From the NCBI GenBank assembly GCA_037176845.1, contig JAYKXP010000072.1:124001-188000 (forward strand): a DNA stretch of 64,000 bases, in the 5' to 3' direction. The position numbers and the translations under genes were made by a program. The notes beneath the pieces were generated by a model. It did not search any database. It worked only from the letters and a program-made list of their open reading frames with translations, and had not been told where the DNA came from. The DNA comes from Paramarasmius palmivorus (lineage: Eukaryota > Basidiomycota > Agaricomycetes > Agaricales > Marasmiaceae). Positions within the stretch are counted from its first letter, which is position 1, and each line of letters opens with the position of its first letter. Below, one piece after another: positions 1 to 11,573 of this stretch.

Positions 1-141
1 GACGGGGATCAGAACAGATGGAGGCTTCGAGTTGCGTCAGATATGGGGAGCAACCGGTCGCCGTCATTGCACTCAGACCATGAGGTTCATGACTCTCGTG
101 TTATTAACCTCCCACCGCCCAGTTATTATACTTCTCCCTAA
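1..141 (+). CDS. C-terminal tail of a PPxY membrane protein (partial at window edge)
   Basis: The frame starting at base 1 is open to a TAA at 139-141 and encodes the last 46 residues of a protein, ending in PPPSYYTSP. It is clearly related to the tail of the membrane protein at 11574-12585: both contain RWRLRVASD, a Ser-rich stretch and PPPSYYTSP. The homology continues about 100 bp into the 3' flank (TTATATTATCGCAC occurs in both). The body of the gene lies left of the window. The PPSY motif is a PPxY ligand of the kind bound by WW domains of Rsp5/NEDD4-type ubiquitin ligases, so regulated endocytosis is a reasonable inference. Function is otherwise unknown. Confidence 0.65.
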   Translation, partial: DGDQNRWRLRVASDMGSNRSPSLHSDHEVHDSRVINLPPPSYYTSP

Positions 142-3100
142 TGATTGTAGATATTCCAATGGACATTTTACAAAGCCGTGTCATTTATGGTTTTTCCTAT
201 TATATTATCGCACATGCGGTAATGAAAATCTCGGCAAGTGCGGATACAGGCTTCCTGCCATCCCGGCTGTGCAAGAACAAGATCTCTTGCCATAATATCA
301 ATATAGAAGCCTCGACTTTGATTTGCCACGTGGACTGGTTCTTCTCCAATAACCACAAGCACTCAAATTAGTTTCTATTAATACATTTCAGAGTAGCATA
401 CATTGTAGGCAGCTGGGGGATCTTAGTAATGAGAGGCTCCTAACGAAGATAGTACCGGCATAAGAAGCGCTCAGCTAAGATATAACGAGGGGAAATGATG
501 TAGCAACAGAGCTGTTGATATCAAAACCGTTCGGATCATCTGCCAGGCCAAAAATGATGACGTTCTAGACAGCATAGTTCCCTGGGCTTCCAGGAGGAAT
601 CACAATTCCAGGATATGCCTTTCTAGTCTGTTTCTCCCGGCCAATCACAAGAACTCGGTCTAATGGTATCACGGTATCAAAGCGTTCTCGGCGTGACTTG
701 CCAGTTTCCCTAATTGGCACAGTTGCTTCATCTACGCTGGAAACACTAATACCTAGTGGTATCCTTACGACACTCAATGTCTGCGAGATTCCCTACAGGA
801 CCTTGTTAACTCATGAATTTGAAACGAAATCACACCGAAAGCTCACAGCTGTTTGATTGAGAGAGCTCTGTAGCACCTCCAATGCGATTCCCATGGTTGA
901 CGCCGGGTCTGCATGTGAAAGACTTGCCACTGTGTATGTGATGAATAAAAGCGCATATATAATACCTGACTCGGCCCTAACGAGAGTAAGTGAACATCTT
1001 ACGATGAAGGAAAAACATACGTGGTAATTAGTACAAGCTTGTACATCCTGTTAACTGGAGGTTTAAGAAATGCTTCACTCCTGCGCTTGATGGAGAATAT
1101 ACGCGTACCTATTCCAACTCGATCAGTTGGTTTTATACATTAGGCAGAATACAATGCATATGACGTACAGATGAGTCCGGTTAAAACCAAGTTGGTCATA
1201 GCAGTGTACAGATAGCTTGCGCGGTTCATGTAATATCCCACGCGAAAATCCTGATGCCGGGAATCTACAAACAGGACGACCATTGCAAGTACTATCGATG
1301 AAATGTGAGTAGGTGGCTGATGAATCTATCGCGACACTATACGTACTCTGATTTAGCACGCATAGTATTAGAGGAATTACAACGATCCTCCAACACGTCC
1401 CCCAGACCCTATAGCAACGTGAAAGCTAATCTTCTTCAGCAAAACGTTTACATTAGATTAGAATTTTGAGTTATCACCATCATACAATCGACTATCATGC
1501 TTGCAGAACAAGTAAGTATTGACGCTCCATATGACGCTGATATAATACGTACTTGGAAAGATAAACACAAGCTTTTCTCATTACGGCTTGCCTACAGGAC
1601 ATTTGTATTAGGTGACTTCGATCCAGAACACGAGTACTCACGCTTTCCTGTCGTTCTTTTCCATGATCGCCCTTTGGAGATACATCATGTGGATGATCAG
1701 ACTACATGTTGCCAATAGGTACAAAGCAGATGAAAGGAAGCACTGTACTCGGTATCTCTCACGTTTCTGTGTGAGGTTGACATATAAACCGAAAACATAA
1801 AGGATCGAGAATATACCTAGGACTAGTGCATCAGTTGATGGTTGATATGGATACGAAGGTTTGAGAAAGTCACCATATAGCAGGAAGTCGATCTACGTAA
1901 GATGAGTTAGGAGCTTGGAGATATGATCAACACTGAAATGCTTACCCCCAAAACGACCATGTAAAGTTGAACAGCTGAGCCTGCTACTGAATCTCTGAGA
2001 GCTGAGCATCCCGACATTTTGGAATATTGTCCTATACAAGCGCAGCTTGTTGTTCTATATGCTCGAAGGCCTGCAGTATTTATATCATACTGTTGCTTCA
2101 ACTTTGACCCAGGTGAATGCCCATTCGGATCATCAGTGCTCACCTTGACCGACTGACATATAGAATGTAGTGGGGATTCTAAGATCAACAACGGGAGCAT
2201 AACCGAAAGCGAACGTTAAATCCAGACAGCTACGATAACACGATTTTTTATGTCGCTGCCGTGGACCTTTCATAGAACAGCTATCGAGCAGCGTATACGT
2301 CTCGGCTCGGTCATTCAGAAGTTTTTTACCTTACCTCGAAGATAGTGGGCACCATCAGTTTTCGTTTTGACATCTGTATATACCGGGGTAACTAAAGACA
2401 ATCACCACTGTCTTTTTTGGAGTCGACGTGAAATATGGAAAGGCCAGCTTGAGAGTCGGTCATATTTCAAAATCGAATATTTACCACGAGGCAATGTACG
2501 GGGCGGGCATGGCGGAAAGAGCTTCGAGAACTGGTCCTCTTGGCCGCGCCTTTGGCACGGGCCTTAGATCTTCTGGGAGGAATTCAAAGCCACCGTGTAA
2601 ACCATGAAGAGTCTCCAAAGAATAACGGTGCATAAAAGTGAGTGTACCAATTGACAGCTGTAAACTACTCTACACTATAGGTGTTTACATCTGAATCTAG
2701 CACTGAGAAACAAGGGGCCTCAGATCTCTCTCGATCGTACTACAATTAGCTCGCATGGCAAATGATGTAAATAACGTATTTAAGGCCGGCCCGCCTACTA
2801 TGCCCACACGGAATAAGAAATCCACGTAACTATTCTTCAGAATCAGAATACATCACTAACTTATCGCTGACGGTTCTAGCAACAGGACTACTGAGGACTA
2901 CTGTTGGCGCTGAAGTCAAGTTGAGACATGAAAGGTGATGCGGTGCGACGAGACTTTCGAGTTTTTTTTTTTTTCCTATTGCCCAAGAGAAGCGATGCTT
3001 ATAGTATTGAGCCGTGCTGAGCTTTGATAGCGGTAGCAGTTTGTCGGCGTGGACTCTGTCCCTCGGGATCCTGTGATCTACTCAATCCTACCCGATTCCA

Positions 3101-3320
3101 ACAAGGACATTGACACTCTGTATTCCCGTTGAGAAGCAATCTTGTCGGTGACGCCGGCAGGCAAGTTAGCTGTCGTTCATTCCAGAAAAGGTATACATAT
3201 GGGGATTGTGAAGTTTGGTTGGAAGGAAAGTGAGACGGGCCTCCGTTACTTACCAGGGCCAACACATCTCGGCTCGAGTGACTCTTTGAAGTTTTATTCG
3301 AGTGAAAACAAGAGAGTGTA
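142..3320. other. Gene-poor stretch, no supported gene
   Basis: About 3.2 kb of AT-balanced DNA with only short open frames on both strands and no recognisable domain. A minus-strand frame at 565-777 and a possible upstream piece near 780-930 look faintly protein-like, but no family was recognised. A poly-T tract lies near 2961. The stretch probably holds decayed gene and transposon remnants. Confidence 0.5.
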
Positions 3321-3324
3321 AGCT

Positions 3325-4186
3325 GCATCAGTAAGTTAACAATTTGCCTTCGGGCCTTTTCCGGCCTTTCCGACCTTTTCGACCTTTTCGCAGGCCAACG
3401 GTCGAAAGGTCGAAAAGGCCGATGACTTGACATTTGAGATACAATAAATGTACATACAATGACTATTCTATGAATTCATAGGATGTATGATTAACGTATT
3501 TTTTAACATAGTATGCCTCCAAAGCGTCCGAAAAATGGAACAGCAGATTTGATACCCGTTTCTTGATACCAGTGCCGATTCCCGCACTTGCTTGGCTTCT
3601 TCTTGGTTCTTTGACTTAGATGCCTCTGATTTTGTGTCCTATGTAATACTAATCCTAGTATATCACATACATAGTCTATACTCGGGTCCACCGAAAGTCC
3701 TGATACCCCTCGTGACGTCACCCAGAAAATTGAGGCATCAAAGATTTTGTTGTCCTCTGGACAACATAGTTTACGAAAAGCAATCATAGTGATAAATATT
3801 TATTGTGATGTTGCAGGTGAATCAATAGTCAATACATGAGTTCAAGGAATTCACAGAAGAGTCAGAGAATGGTACCCGAAAGAACGCTCGTGGTGGTGCC
3901 GGATGTCAAAGGGTATCAGGACTTTCGGTGGACCCGAGTATATATGAAATGATTTTTGGTCCGCGGTCAGTTTGACGACAAAGCAACCTTTCGGGAGAGG
4001 TACCTAGCCTGCCGCCTGCCGCCTTTGGCACCTTTTCGGCCTTTACTAGGGTCTCCTCGGACCGAAAAAATTGGCCGACCTTTAGGTAAAGTGGGTCTAG
4101 CCTGCCACCTTTGGCCAGCGTGCCGAAAAGGTTGCCTGCGTGTCGCTGGCGTGCCGAAAAAGGGCATGATGTAAACTTACTGATGT
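3325..4186. mobile_element. Putative TIR element (outer element of a nest)
   Basis: The left end near 3325 reads GCATCAGTAAGTTAACA. The right end near 4171-4186 reads GTAAACTTACTGATG, which is its imperfect inverse. Just inside each end are related GC-rich repeats built from CCTTTTCGGCC-like words (3350-3420 and 4000-4165), including a local palindrome around 3372-3420. A different small element is nested inside at 3681-3938. No transposase is encoded, so this would be a non-autonomous DNA element. No clear target duplication was found, so the exact ends are uncertain. Confidence 0.45.
3681..3938. mobile_element. MITE, Tc1/mariner-like (TA target site), copy A
   Basis: A perfect 28-bp terminal inverted repeat lies at 3681-3708 and 3911-3938. 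It begins CTCGGGTCCACCGAAAGTCC, and both ends are flanked by TA (3679-3680 and 3939-3940). The 258-bp element has no coding capacity. TIR-bounded elements of this size with TA duplications fit Stowaway-type MITEs mobilised by Tc1/mariner transposases. A related element is at 22773-23007; both share CTCGGG.C.AC.GAAAGT.CTG at the ends and a subterminal TGACGTCA-like word. Confidence 0.85.
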
Positions 4187-4189
4187 GCC

Positions 4190-5387
4190 CAAGCGACGAG
4201 GCAAGATACTCAGATTACAATACAGCATAAACGGAGTAAAGTCACATGGGGGGGTATCCCCCGACGCGAACTCACTTCGGTGACGATCGGGAGAAATCTG
4301 AAAGCCCATGCTGACAAACGGCGGTGTAAACTAACGTCGATGACTAGCTGTTAGTTACCGTAGCGGCCGCTAAGTAATAGCCGGGAGGATCGGAGATAAG
4401 CCCCACACATTCGGTCTTCGGCAAGAGAATACAGGCTACATGCACCACGACTGACAGACGCAACGCATCAATACTTCAGTGCTTGATTCAGTGACGGTGT
4501 CCAGGTACGACTCCCGTCTCTGAGCGTCCTTTCCTCAAATCATTTTATGGCTAGCAAGGCGAAGCAACGATAGCCCATGGGTAACCCCAACTAGACGATA
4601 TCACAACCACAACCCTGTCGCTACAATTGATATCTCGAACCACTACCACAATGTCCACCATTCACGCTAGCTTAAAGCAAAGCCTTTCGTATTCCTACCT
4701 TTGTCCCCGTCGACATCGTCTCATAGCGAAACGTAACTCCGCCTAGCCACTTCATATTCATCTGAGCGACGTTTCCTCATCCCACACCTGAAGATGCTCA
4801 TGCAGTATCCGCGAAGTCCTTCCACATCACGCACGCCCTCGATCACCTCCGAAACTATTCAACAACCCGGCTCAAAAGTGCCGTAGCACGAAGAACATCA
4901 TTGAGTCGCTTAGCAGCCTGATTTTGTCCCAGAATACATCGGGAAAGAACTAGTTTGGTGCAAAGGCCGGTTTTGATGCAGAGCTCGGTAAGTACAACTT
5001 TGCTGCTAAGGGAGAAGGTGGTAGAAGCTATACGACATGATAGATTGGCGAACAAGAAAGCAGCGACGGAAGCTTCTCGTCCGAAAGTCTCAAGATATTA
5101 GGCGTAGCCTATTACTGCCGATTACCTCCGAGAATGCCATTCATCAGCTAGTTTCGATATTAAGTCACGAAAGGACACTATCTCATTACTTGGAATTTGA
5201 CTGAGACCTGCAAGACTCACCTTCGTGAACATTGCGTTTGATGTACACGTGCAATGACTGCAGTCTTTCGAATCATTCTACTTATCAAATGTATCAGTAT
5301 GTAAAATACAACATGAAAACCACGAGTCCAGTCTTTGAATCGCCCGCGTGAACGCATCCCAAAGAAAAAGAAGAACAACTATAGATA
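4190..5387. other. Intergenic, nothing recognised
   Basis: About 1.2 kb without a supported gene or repeat. Only short unrelated open frames are present. Confidence 0.5.
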
Positions 5388-5483
5388 TGATTCGACCCAG
5401 GCTCGAACTGGGGACCTTCTGTGCAATAATCCGCGGAACTTGGAATGTAAGACAGATGCGATAACCAACTACGCCACCGAACC
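5388..5483 (-). tRNA. tRNA-Val (anticodon UAC) with intron
   Basis: Read on the minus strand this folds as a tRNA. The acceptor stem is GGTTCGG paired with TCGAATC (two G-U pairs) plus discriminator A. The D arm GCGTAGTTGGTTATCGC contains the A box. The T arm carries CCAGTTCGAGCCTGG (B box). The anticodon stem is TCTGT/ACAGA with loop CUUACA and anticodon UAC. An intron of about 22 nt follows position 37, the canonical place. No CCA is encoded, as expected for a nuclear gene. Confidence 0.85.
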
Positions 5484-5910
5484 ATACTGGTCGGCGACAT
5501 CGTTCTTGTCCAGATCATCTTTGTCTGAGTCGGATAGCGAGAGGAACATATTGAGGGCAGAGAGCAGACATGGGCAGGGAGGAGAGATGTGGATATTCAG
5601 GTGATTGCTCCGATCTGCAGATCAGTCAATACGGGGTATACGTCAAGCGACGAAGAGGTAAAACACACGCGTTCGACGATATCCAGTGCAAACACAGAGA
5701 CCGTGTGCGTAGCTTCGGAGCAAACGACCTCTCATCCAGTTTGATGCGTCGTGTAATTGTACCAGACGGCGGAGAAGTGGAAGTGTGGAACTTGGAGGCC
5801 GTGGGCACGACTTAAGGGAAAGCCGTGAAGAAGATAACCCCTTTTAAAATGTCGTTCAAAGACCCCAGCCAGGTGCAGTTCCAGTCACCTCGCCGGGAAG
5901 AGGAACGTAG

Positions 5911-6720
5911 CTAACTGGGTGAAACGCGTCGAGCGGGATGAGGACACGATGGTAGTAGAGGTCGACGCAGCTTCAGATTGATGGGAAGGGTGTATGGTAA
6001 GTACAGCGGAGAAGGGGAGTGCTTGTGGTCTGTATGAAAATCGGGATCATGAATTGTCAGGTGATGAACTGACAATGGTTGACGTACCCCTAACCCGAAA
6101 ACAGCGTTCCTAGATGTTCCTTCCCGAAGAGTCATACAGAAACGATGTGGCGGATAATGTCTTTAGCAGGGGGAGGTGCATCTGTCGCCGGAGAGTGGAG
6201 ACGGCAAGAGTACGTCGGCTTGGGAGAGGCGCTAGATGTACGTAGCAGTAGTTTGTTTTTGATCCGTCTTATGCGCTGGTATTGTGGGAGCGGAAGATCT
6301 CCGGGAGGCATGAGAGGATAGGGTGCTCGACTTGATTTGCCTGGGATTGTTTGTGGGGGAGAATGAGGCCAGGTGCTTCATGAGCTTGAGAAGATAATAG
6401 AGGCGGATGTAGCGATGTAGCTCGATATCGATCGGAAGACTGTATATGGCAGGAGGAAGCGGAGGAGGGGAGTCATTCAGGTCTGCAGAGAAGGTAAGAT
6501 CATGGGGTTCAGTACGTGAGGAGCTGAGAGTGACGACGGTGGACGTACCCAAGACTGAGGAAAGGCAGCTCTCCTGCATGTTCCTTCCCAACGAATCATA
6601 AAGCAAGAGTAGGCAGACTTCGCGATGCAGTGTGACATGTATTCAGCGGAGGTAGTGTACCTGCAACCAGAGAATAGAGAGGATAAGAGTTTGTATGCTT
6701 GAGAGTGGCGGAAGACGTAC
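5911..6720 (-). repeat. Exon-like repeat family (two units)
   Basis: On the minus strand, related modules recur at about 5.9-6.2, 6.24-6.72, 8.39-8.75, 16.44-16.75, 16.75-17.22 and 18.84-19.21 kb. Each has an acceptor-like TTACAG or TTGCAG, an exon-like block of about 120 nt and a donor GGTACGTCC. The block at 6548-6665 is open in one frame (YTTSAEYMSHCIAK...). Other copies are closed by stops in that frame. A separate intron-like piece starting GTACGTCTTCC or GTATGTCTTCC precedes the block. The family could be fragments of a decayed multi-exon gene or a non-coding repeat. No protein family was recognised. Confidence 0.5.
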
Positions 6721-6959
6721 ATGACTAGAACCTTTCTACGTGGTATCGATAGGGCGGAAGGCTAACGATCTCCAGAGGTGTATGTGGTAGAGAGTATTTT
6801 GCTTGACTTTTTTCGCTTTGAGTCGTTTGTGAGGAAGAATGCGGTAGAAAGCCGGACATAGGATCATCGGTAATCTTCACATTTGTTGAGACCCGGTCAG
6901 ACAGATTCCGAGGCTGTGCCGGTGCTATGTTCTATGTTTTATGTTTATCTTTCCCTTGA

Positions 6960-7060
6960 ACAGAGTTTAGAGTACTCATCGCGAACAAACGACTACCATT
7001 GGGCTTATCAACGATGGACGCGAAACAGTGAAGAGAGGTGTGACATGTCACTGTCACTTC
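6960..7060. repeat. Dispersed palindromic repeat (R2)
   Basis: One of six related copies of a roughly 100-bp sequence. It ends in a palindromic TGACATGTCA (7041-7050), followed by CTGTCACTTCG and preceded by ACGACTACCATTGGGCTTAT and GAAGAGAGGTG. Other copies are near 8785-8915, 17425-17530, 19265-19380, 25000-25115 and 27690-27790. In the duplicated segments it lies on both sides of the glycine-zipper gene, so it may be part of an old tandem unit or a small transposable element. Confidence 0.6.
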
Positions 7061-7523
7061 GTTGAAAATTATAACGTAATGATCGAATCCTTCAACTTGC
7101 CCTTCGACGACGGAGCTCTGAGTCTCCAAATGGTTCTCCCGTGATCTACCCCGTTCTTGCAGCATATTTGATGGTAACTCGAGGCGCAGTCGCTTCTCTG
7201 TTAGTGTCACAATACAGACACTGGCGGCAATCGATTTACGCAACCACCTCTTCTCTGTCAATGGCCACACTATGCTGCAACGCCTACAGAAGGGTCTGAA
7301 TGAACGAGAAGAACTTTATCAACTTCGAGCTGCGCTTCATTCAGTCTACACATAAAATTTCCTCATGCTCTCCGTCCGACTTACAGTCAACAGCAACTGC
7401 GGAAAAGTCTAAATGAACGAGGTGAACCTTATCAAACTTCGAATTGCGCAGGCTTCATTCGATATATGAACCTCTCTCCTCATGCTACTCGCAAGTCGGA
7501 TCGTTTCCTCACCCCATCTCCCC

Positions 7524-8115
7524 ATGGCTCAGTATCCTAGCTACATGGACACAAAATCCAAATCCTCGTTCTTCGGCAAAGACGGTAAACTAATCAAAAT
7601 CGCCGAACAAATCCCCGGGATTGGGTTCCTCGTCGCCGTTTGGCATTTCTGCAACGGTAACCGGGTGCGGATCGCATACATGCTCTTTCGTACGTTCTTT
7701 GTGCTGACTATCCTCAAAGGACCAAGGATATAGAGCTCTTGCACGCTGCACCAACTCTACCACCGTCACCATTGGCTCTCTCCTCGGCGTCACCCTCGGC
7801 GGTCCTCTCGGTGCAGTCTTGGGCGCAGGGCTTGGAACACCAATCGGAGTATATCTGGAACAGCTCTCCAAGGATAAGATCAAGAGCAGACGTATCCGAG
7901 ACGAGCTCGGGAATGCGGACATGAGGCGATACCTCATTGAAACTGGGCGGAACATGCTCCTTTCTGGTCTTGCAGCTGGACTTGCGACGCTATTTCAACC
8001 GGGATTTCGATTTGTAGGGTGGCTACTGATGTCACCGTTCAGATGGTGTGTATTCTCTTTTCCAAGGCCGAAAATGATGATGCTAATGAGGTGTGATAGG
8101 TTCTCTAGCATGTAA
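7524..8115 (+). CDS. Small glycine-zipper membrane-active protein, copy 1
   Basis: Three exons (7524-7664, 7720-8045, 8100-8115) join in frame to give 160 residues. Introns are 55 and 54 nt with GT..AG ends; the second has branch site TGCTAAT. Residues 66-90 form a hydrophobic helix with glycine at every fourth position (66, 70, 74, 78, 82, 86, 90), a classical glycine zipper. A second small-residue hydrophobic stretch (SGLAAGLATL) follows near residue 125. No signal peptide is evident. Glycine zippers drive tight helix packing in membrane channels and some pore formers, so membrane insertion and oligomerisation are inferred. The start was chosen because the copy at 17959 begins at the same place. 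Related proteins of unknown role seem to occur in other basidiomycetes, but I cannot name the family. Confidence 0.75.
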
Positions 8116-8389
8116 CCGTTGGATCATATGAAGATGGGGGATTAGGAGCGTGAAAACAAACATTTGTTGAATGTATTTCTGTTGAGGGCCTATCCGAGGC
8201 GTTGTAAAGATCTGTAGTGTGTACTTTTCATCATATATATCTTGATACACAAACCCCACCGTTTCGAGCATTTCCGCCACGAGCCTGTTGGGTTTTGCCT
8301 TTTGTATAACTCATTTTGCAGTTCATGATATCTGCCCTTCGACCACACCCGTACCATGTGTTTCAGTAGGTGTGGAGAGAAAAGTTACG

Positions 8390-8740
8390 ATAGTGGGACC
8401 TACCCAGACCGGTGAAAGGTAGCTCCCCTACATCTTCCTTCTCAATAAGTCATAGAGCAGGAGTAGGCGATCTTCACGATGCAATGTGTGATGTCTTGAG
8501 CAGAGGTCGTGTATCTGTAGCCAGAGAATAGAGTTTGTATGCAGTATGTTTGGGAGAGGCGAGAGGCGTACATGATAGGATCAATCCCAAGCGCTGGTAT
8601 CGAATGGGGCAGAAAGTCCCCGGCTCAAAGTTGATTTGCTTATGGTTATATGTGAAGGAGAATGGGCCTATGAAACCAGACCTAAGATCGTCGAGGTGCT
8701 TGATGAGCTTGAGAAAGGTTGACGTCTTGTGAAACATATT
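8390..8740 (-). repeat. Exon-like repeat unit and minus-strand open frame
   Basis: Same family as 5911-6720. On the minus strand it shows a piece encoding TSTFLKLIKHL, an intron-like GTATGT/GTACGT segment, an acceptor CTACAG and an exon-like block ending at a GGTAGGTCC donor. The matching unit of the other duplication copy is at 18840-19206. This copy has an in-frame stop where the 6.5 kb and 18.9 kb copies are open, so it is probably non-functional as a coding exon. Confidence 0.45.
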
Positions 8741-8784
8741 CTAAGGCTTTCGTGCTACTATGTTCCATGTTCTAGTTTGATCTT

Positions 8785-8915
8785 CCACATGAAAAGACTT
8801 TTGAGAACTCATCGGGGACAGACGACTACCATCGGGCTTATCAGCGATAGACGTGAAATAAGTAACCAGGAGAGGTGTGACATGTCACTTTCACCAGTCA
8901 CTTCGCTTGACAGCG
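8785..8915. repeat. Dispersed palindromic repeat (R2)
   Basis: Contains ACGACTACCATCGGGCTTAT and AGGAGAGGTGTGACATGTCA (palindrome at 8878-8887), followed by CCAGTCACTTCGCTTGACAG. It lies downstream of the glycine-zipper gene, mirroring the copy upstream of it. Confidence 0.6.
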
Positions 8916-9066
8916 CATCATGTCACGCGCATCCCAAGCTTGCTCTTCAACCACGACGAGCTCGAGCTCTCCTTCATGGTACTTTGATACATGCACGAGG
9001 TCCGTTGACCTTTTTCCTCTACAAATAAGCAATATAATGCACTAAACACGGCCAGGCGTGCAAGTT

Positions 9067-9302
9067 TGTCACGGGTCTAATTAGGCGCCCTAGGTACCTG
9101 GGGTGCCATTCCTTACATGTAGCCGATTATGCCACGTAGAGTATCTTTTTGTTTTTCTTACCACCACAATCCACGTATTTGACGTGCTCACTCGGCCGTT
9201 GGCCTCGTCTGTCACCTCTATTTCTACCTACTCAGGGAGTGGTACCCTCGGAAGGGTACCAAGCCCTGCTCGTATTGGACTCGGCGCGTCAGGCGCCTTA
9301 CA
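9067..9302. mobile_element. Solo LTR (236 bp) with 5-bp target duplication
   Basis: The element begins TGTCACGGG and ends CCTTACA, so it has TG...CA termini. It is flanked by AAGTT at 9062-9066 and 9303-9307. The paralogous locus at 19527-19531 has a single AAGTT joined directly to the flank (GTGCAAGTTACCTCG), which is the empty site. There is no internal region, so it is best explained as a solo LTR left by recombination. Its parent retrotransposon is not in this window, and it is unrelated to the 38-41 kb LTR. Confidence 0.85.
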
Positions 9303-9599
9303 AAGTTACCTCGCGAGACCTCCATTCCTTCAGCGTTTGCGGTTGTGACTCGAGGCGCAAATCCGACAAGTACTTCGCTACATATCTTGAGTACATCCCG
9401 GAGTGCTGGAAAGTTCCATCTTGGTCGTTCTGGAAAAACTCAGTAATCCGCCAACTTCAAAGTGAGGCAGATGGATGTCAACAGTCAAGCCGTGTCGATT
9501 CTCGATGGTTTACACCCATCCTTCCATGAGGCTATCCCGATGGAGCTATGTGGGGTCTGGGGTGCGGATAAAAGCAGAGATGAGCAATCTCTTACGAGA

Positions 9600-10060
9600 A
9601 AGTGCGTGTTCAGATTGGATAGTTGCTGATAACACCTTCCAAAAGCATTTGGCGTTCATGTTCTACCTCGCCGCCGTTATGCATGATCCTCAGGCTTCAC
9701 TCATGTCAATCTACCGGTATATGGGCGCATACATTACTCTGTAACTGAAGCTGATCTCCATAACGCTTTCCGGAACTGCTTCAAACTTGCTTCTCCTGTC
9801 ACTTTGGTGTCACTATTTAAAGTAATTGCGGACGAATCAGATTGAACCAGCAAGTCTCGCGAAGCGGTTATGAAAGCTGGTACCTGCATAGTTAATTTAA
9901 ACGGTGTGTAACTCATGATGCCTGGATTGTGAACGACAAAGCTAATGGGAAATTTTCTGAGAGGGTGGCTGCTAAAGACGTCGATCAAAAGGTGCGTATT
10001 TGTGGTCAAAAATGGTGATGCTAATGAGACGTAACACTTGGTATGATTGATAGGACCACA
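9600..10060 (+). pseudogene. Decayed glycine-zipper gene relative
   Basis: The region ends with GAGGGTGGCTGCTAAAGACG, GATCAAAAGGTGCGTATTTG and AATGGTGATGCTAATGAG (9961-10027). This matches exon 2 end, intron 2 and its branch site in the glycine-zipper gene at 18431-18507. Upstream sequence around 9310-9360 matches the region upstream of the intact copies. The coding frame is lost. It appears to be a third tandem member degraded beyond use. Confidence 0.5.
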
Positions 10061-11573
10061 GCTTCAAATTAATTTCAAGTTAGTATCGAGATGGATGAGG
10101 TACGGAAGTGAGAGTAGATAGACTTTCTGTTAGGTGCGAGATTAGCGCTCATCAAAGGTGTTGTGAATACATCGTAATACAGAAATCCAATGCTATTGCA
10201 CTTCTGACACTGTCTCCAGCTCGACTGCTACTGCGATGTATCTGATGTATCTGATCTAGCTCTCCGAACTCGAGACCTCAACGCCGTAAGTGGCGCCATA
10301 CTAGGGATCTAGCGAACGAAGAAGTTAAAGAACTCATCAATCAACGGAGTGATCGTGTGGTGTGTTATCGTGATGAGTACACAAACGTTTCCCTTGTATA
10401 GAGCTAATAGTAGCTATAGATACGCGGGTGGTTCGTGGTCAGTCGTCCAGGGGTCCATCAAGAACCGAACACGAGCTCAACTACTTGATCATCTCGCTTG
10501 TTAAACATCAAGAAGCCAGAATACAGGTTATCTCCGTTATGACGTAGTGGCTAATTTTAAGATGCAAGAAGGCTAAGAGAGGAGGACAGGTTCTTTAAAT
10601 GTATCATACGCACAGAGCTCTCTTCGAGTACGAGCAGTCGGTTCGAGTTGATTTGTCTGGGTAAGTAGATACAGTACAATGCATCGGGACTCACGTGGCT
10701 CGGGTGGAACCCAAGCTGGAGTGACAGACCCGCGTGTATGGTTACCCTTCCCATCTGTCTAAGATTCCAGTGAGGTTCTTTTCACTCTTTTGATGGTTTC
10801 ATAGGTTTTTACGAACAGTACTGGCATGCTCCCATGGGATATACCTCTATTCCTGTGAACTAATGTCACAGGAAATATTAGCAAAAACAAGTTTGTGTTG
10901 CGATGGAACGGATACAATTATCACTGGTATGTCGCTAGGTGAGATCAATCAAAATTGCGCTGATAAATCGTTTATTCAATAAGCATTTTCTGCTCTTGAT
11001 GGCGTTGCGAGGGCTTCAGCGGTCGAAAATAGCGAGAGGACCACCTACTCGCCTATCTCCCTACGTTTCTGGCGACAAACCCACTAGTTGTGTTGGAGAT
11101 CAGGAGGGTCAACAAAGTACTTAGGATGTGAGAGAAAGGACAAGGGTACCTAGTACCTAATTGTAGTCGATATTTATTTGAGGGCATGCGGCAGTGCGCA
11201 AGGCAATCTCCTAGCAACACGCGAATAATGGTGAGATACGAGGCGGTGACATCGCAAAGAATACCAAAGCCATTCGTATTATTCACCAAGCAGCCGAGTC
11301 ATGAGGAATGCCCGCGATCTCCGACTTGCGACGAATGTCTGTTGATACCGGCCAAAAGATGGAGATTTCGAGGAGTAAATGTATTGCTGTTCCTATTCAT
11401 GTTGCATTTATCACAGCGACACTTTCCTTTGGCTCTCGGTGATTTGATCGCTTCCTGTAACCAGGAAGATAGCATACAATAAAGGCTTGCTCACAGCACT
11501 ATAAAGCTAACTTTCCAGAGACCGTGCACACTCATACCCTGTCCTCTCACGTTATTTCGCTTCAAAAAAGCCA
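10061..11573. other. Intergenic, nothing recognised
   Basis: About 1.5 kb with only short open frames. No convincing splice-linked frame or family similarity was seen. Confidence 0.5.

Larger units (their letters stand above)
5578..9524. repeat. Segmental duplication, copy 1
   Basis: This segment is similar along most of its length, in the same orientation, to 16138-19735. The left boundary is near the shared GGTATACGTCAAGCG-type sequence (5635 and 16195). The right boundary is just after the shared GGATGTCAACAGTCAAGC (9473 and 19697). Each copy holds exon-like repeats, a palindromic repeat, the glycine-zipper gene and a second set of these repeats. Copy 1 additionally carries a 236-bp solo LTR. 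Divergence includes small indels, so the duplication is not very recent. Confidence 0.9.

Noticed and set aside
565..930. Minus-strand protein-like pieces with VIGREKQTRKAYPGIVIPPG and an upstream TMGIALEVLQSSLNQTA
   Set aside because: Too short, no recognised family, and the two pieces are not joined convincingly by splice sites.
2999..3433. Minus-strand open frame of 144 residues rich in Ser, Arg and Pro
   Set aside because: It overlaps the left end of the TIR element with its CCTTTTCG repeats, has no domain and no splice partners; probably chance.
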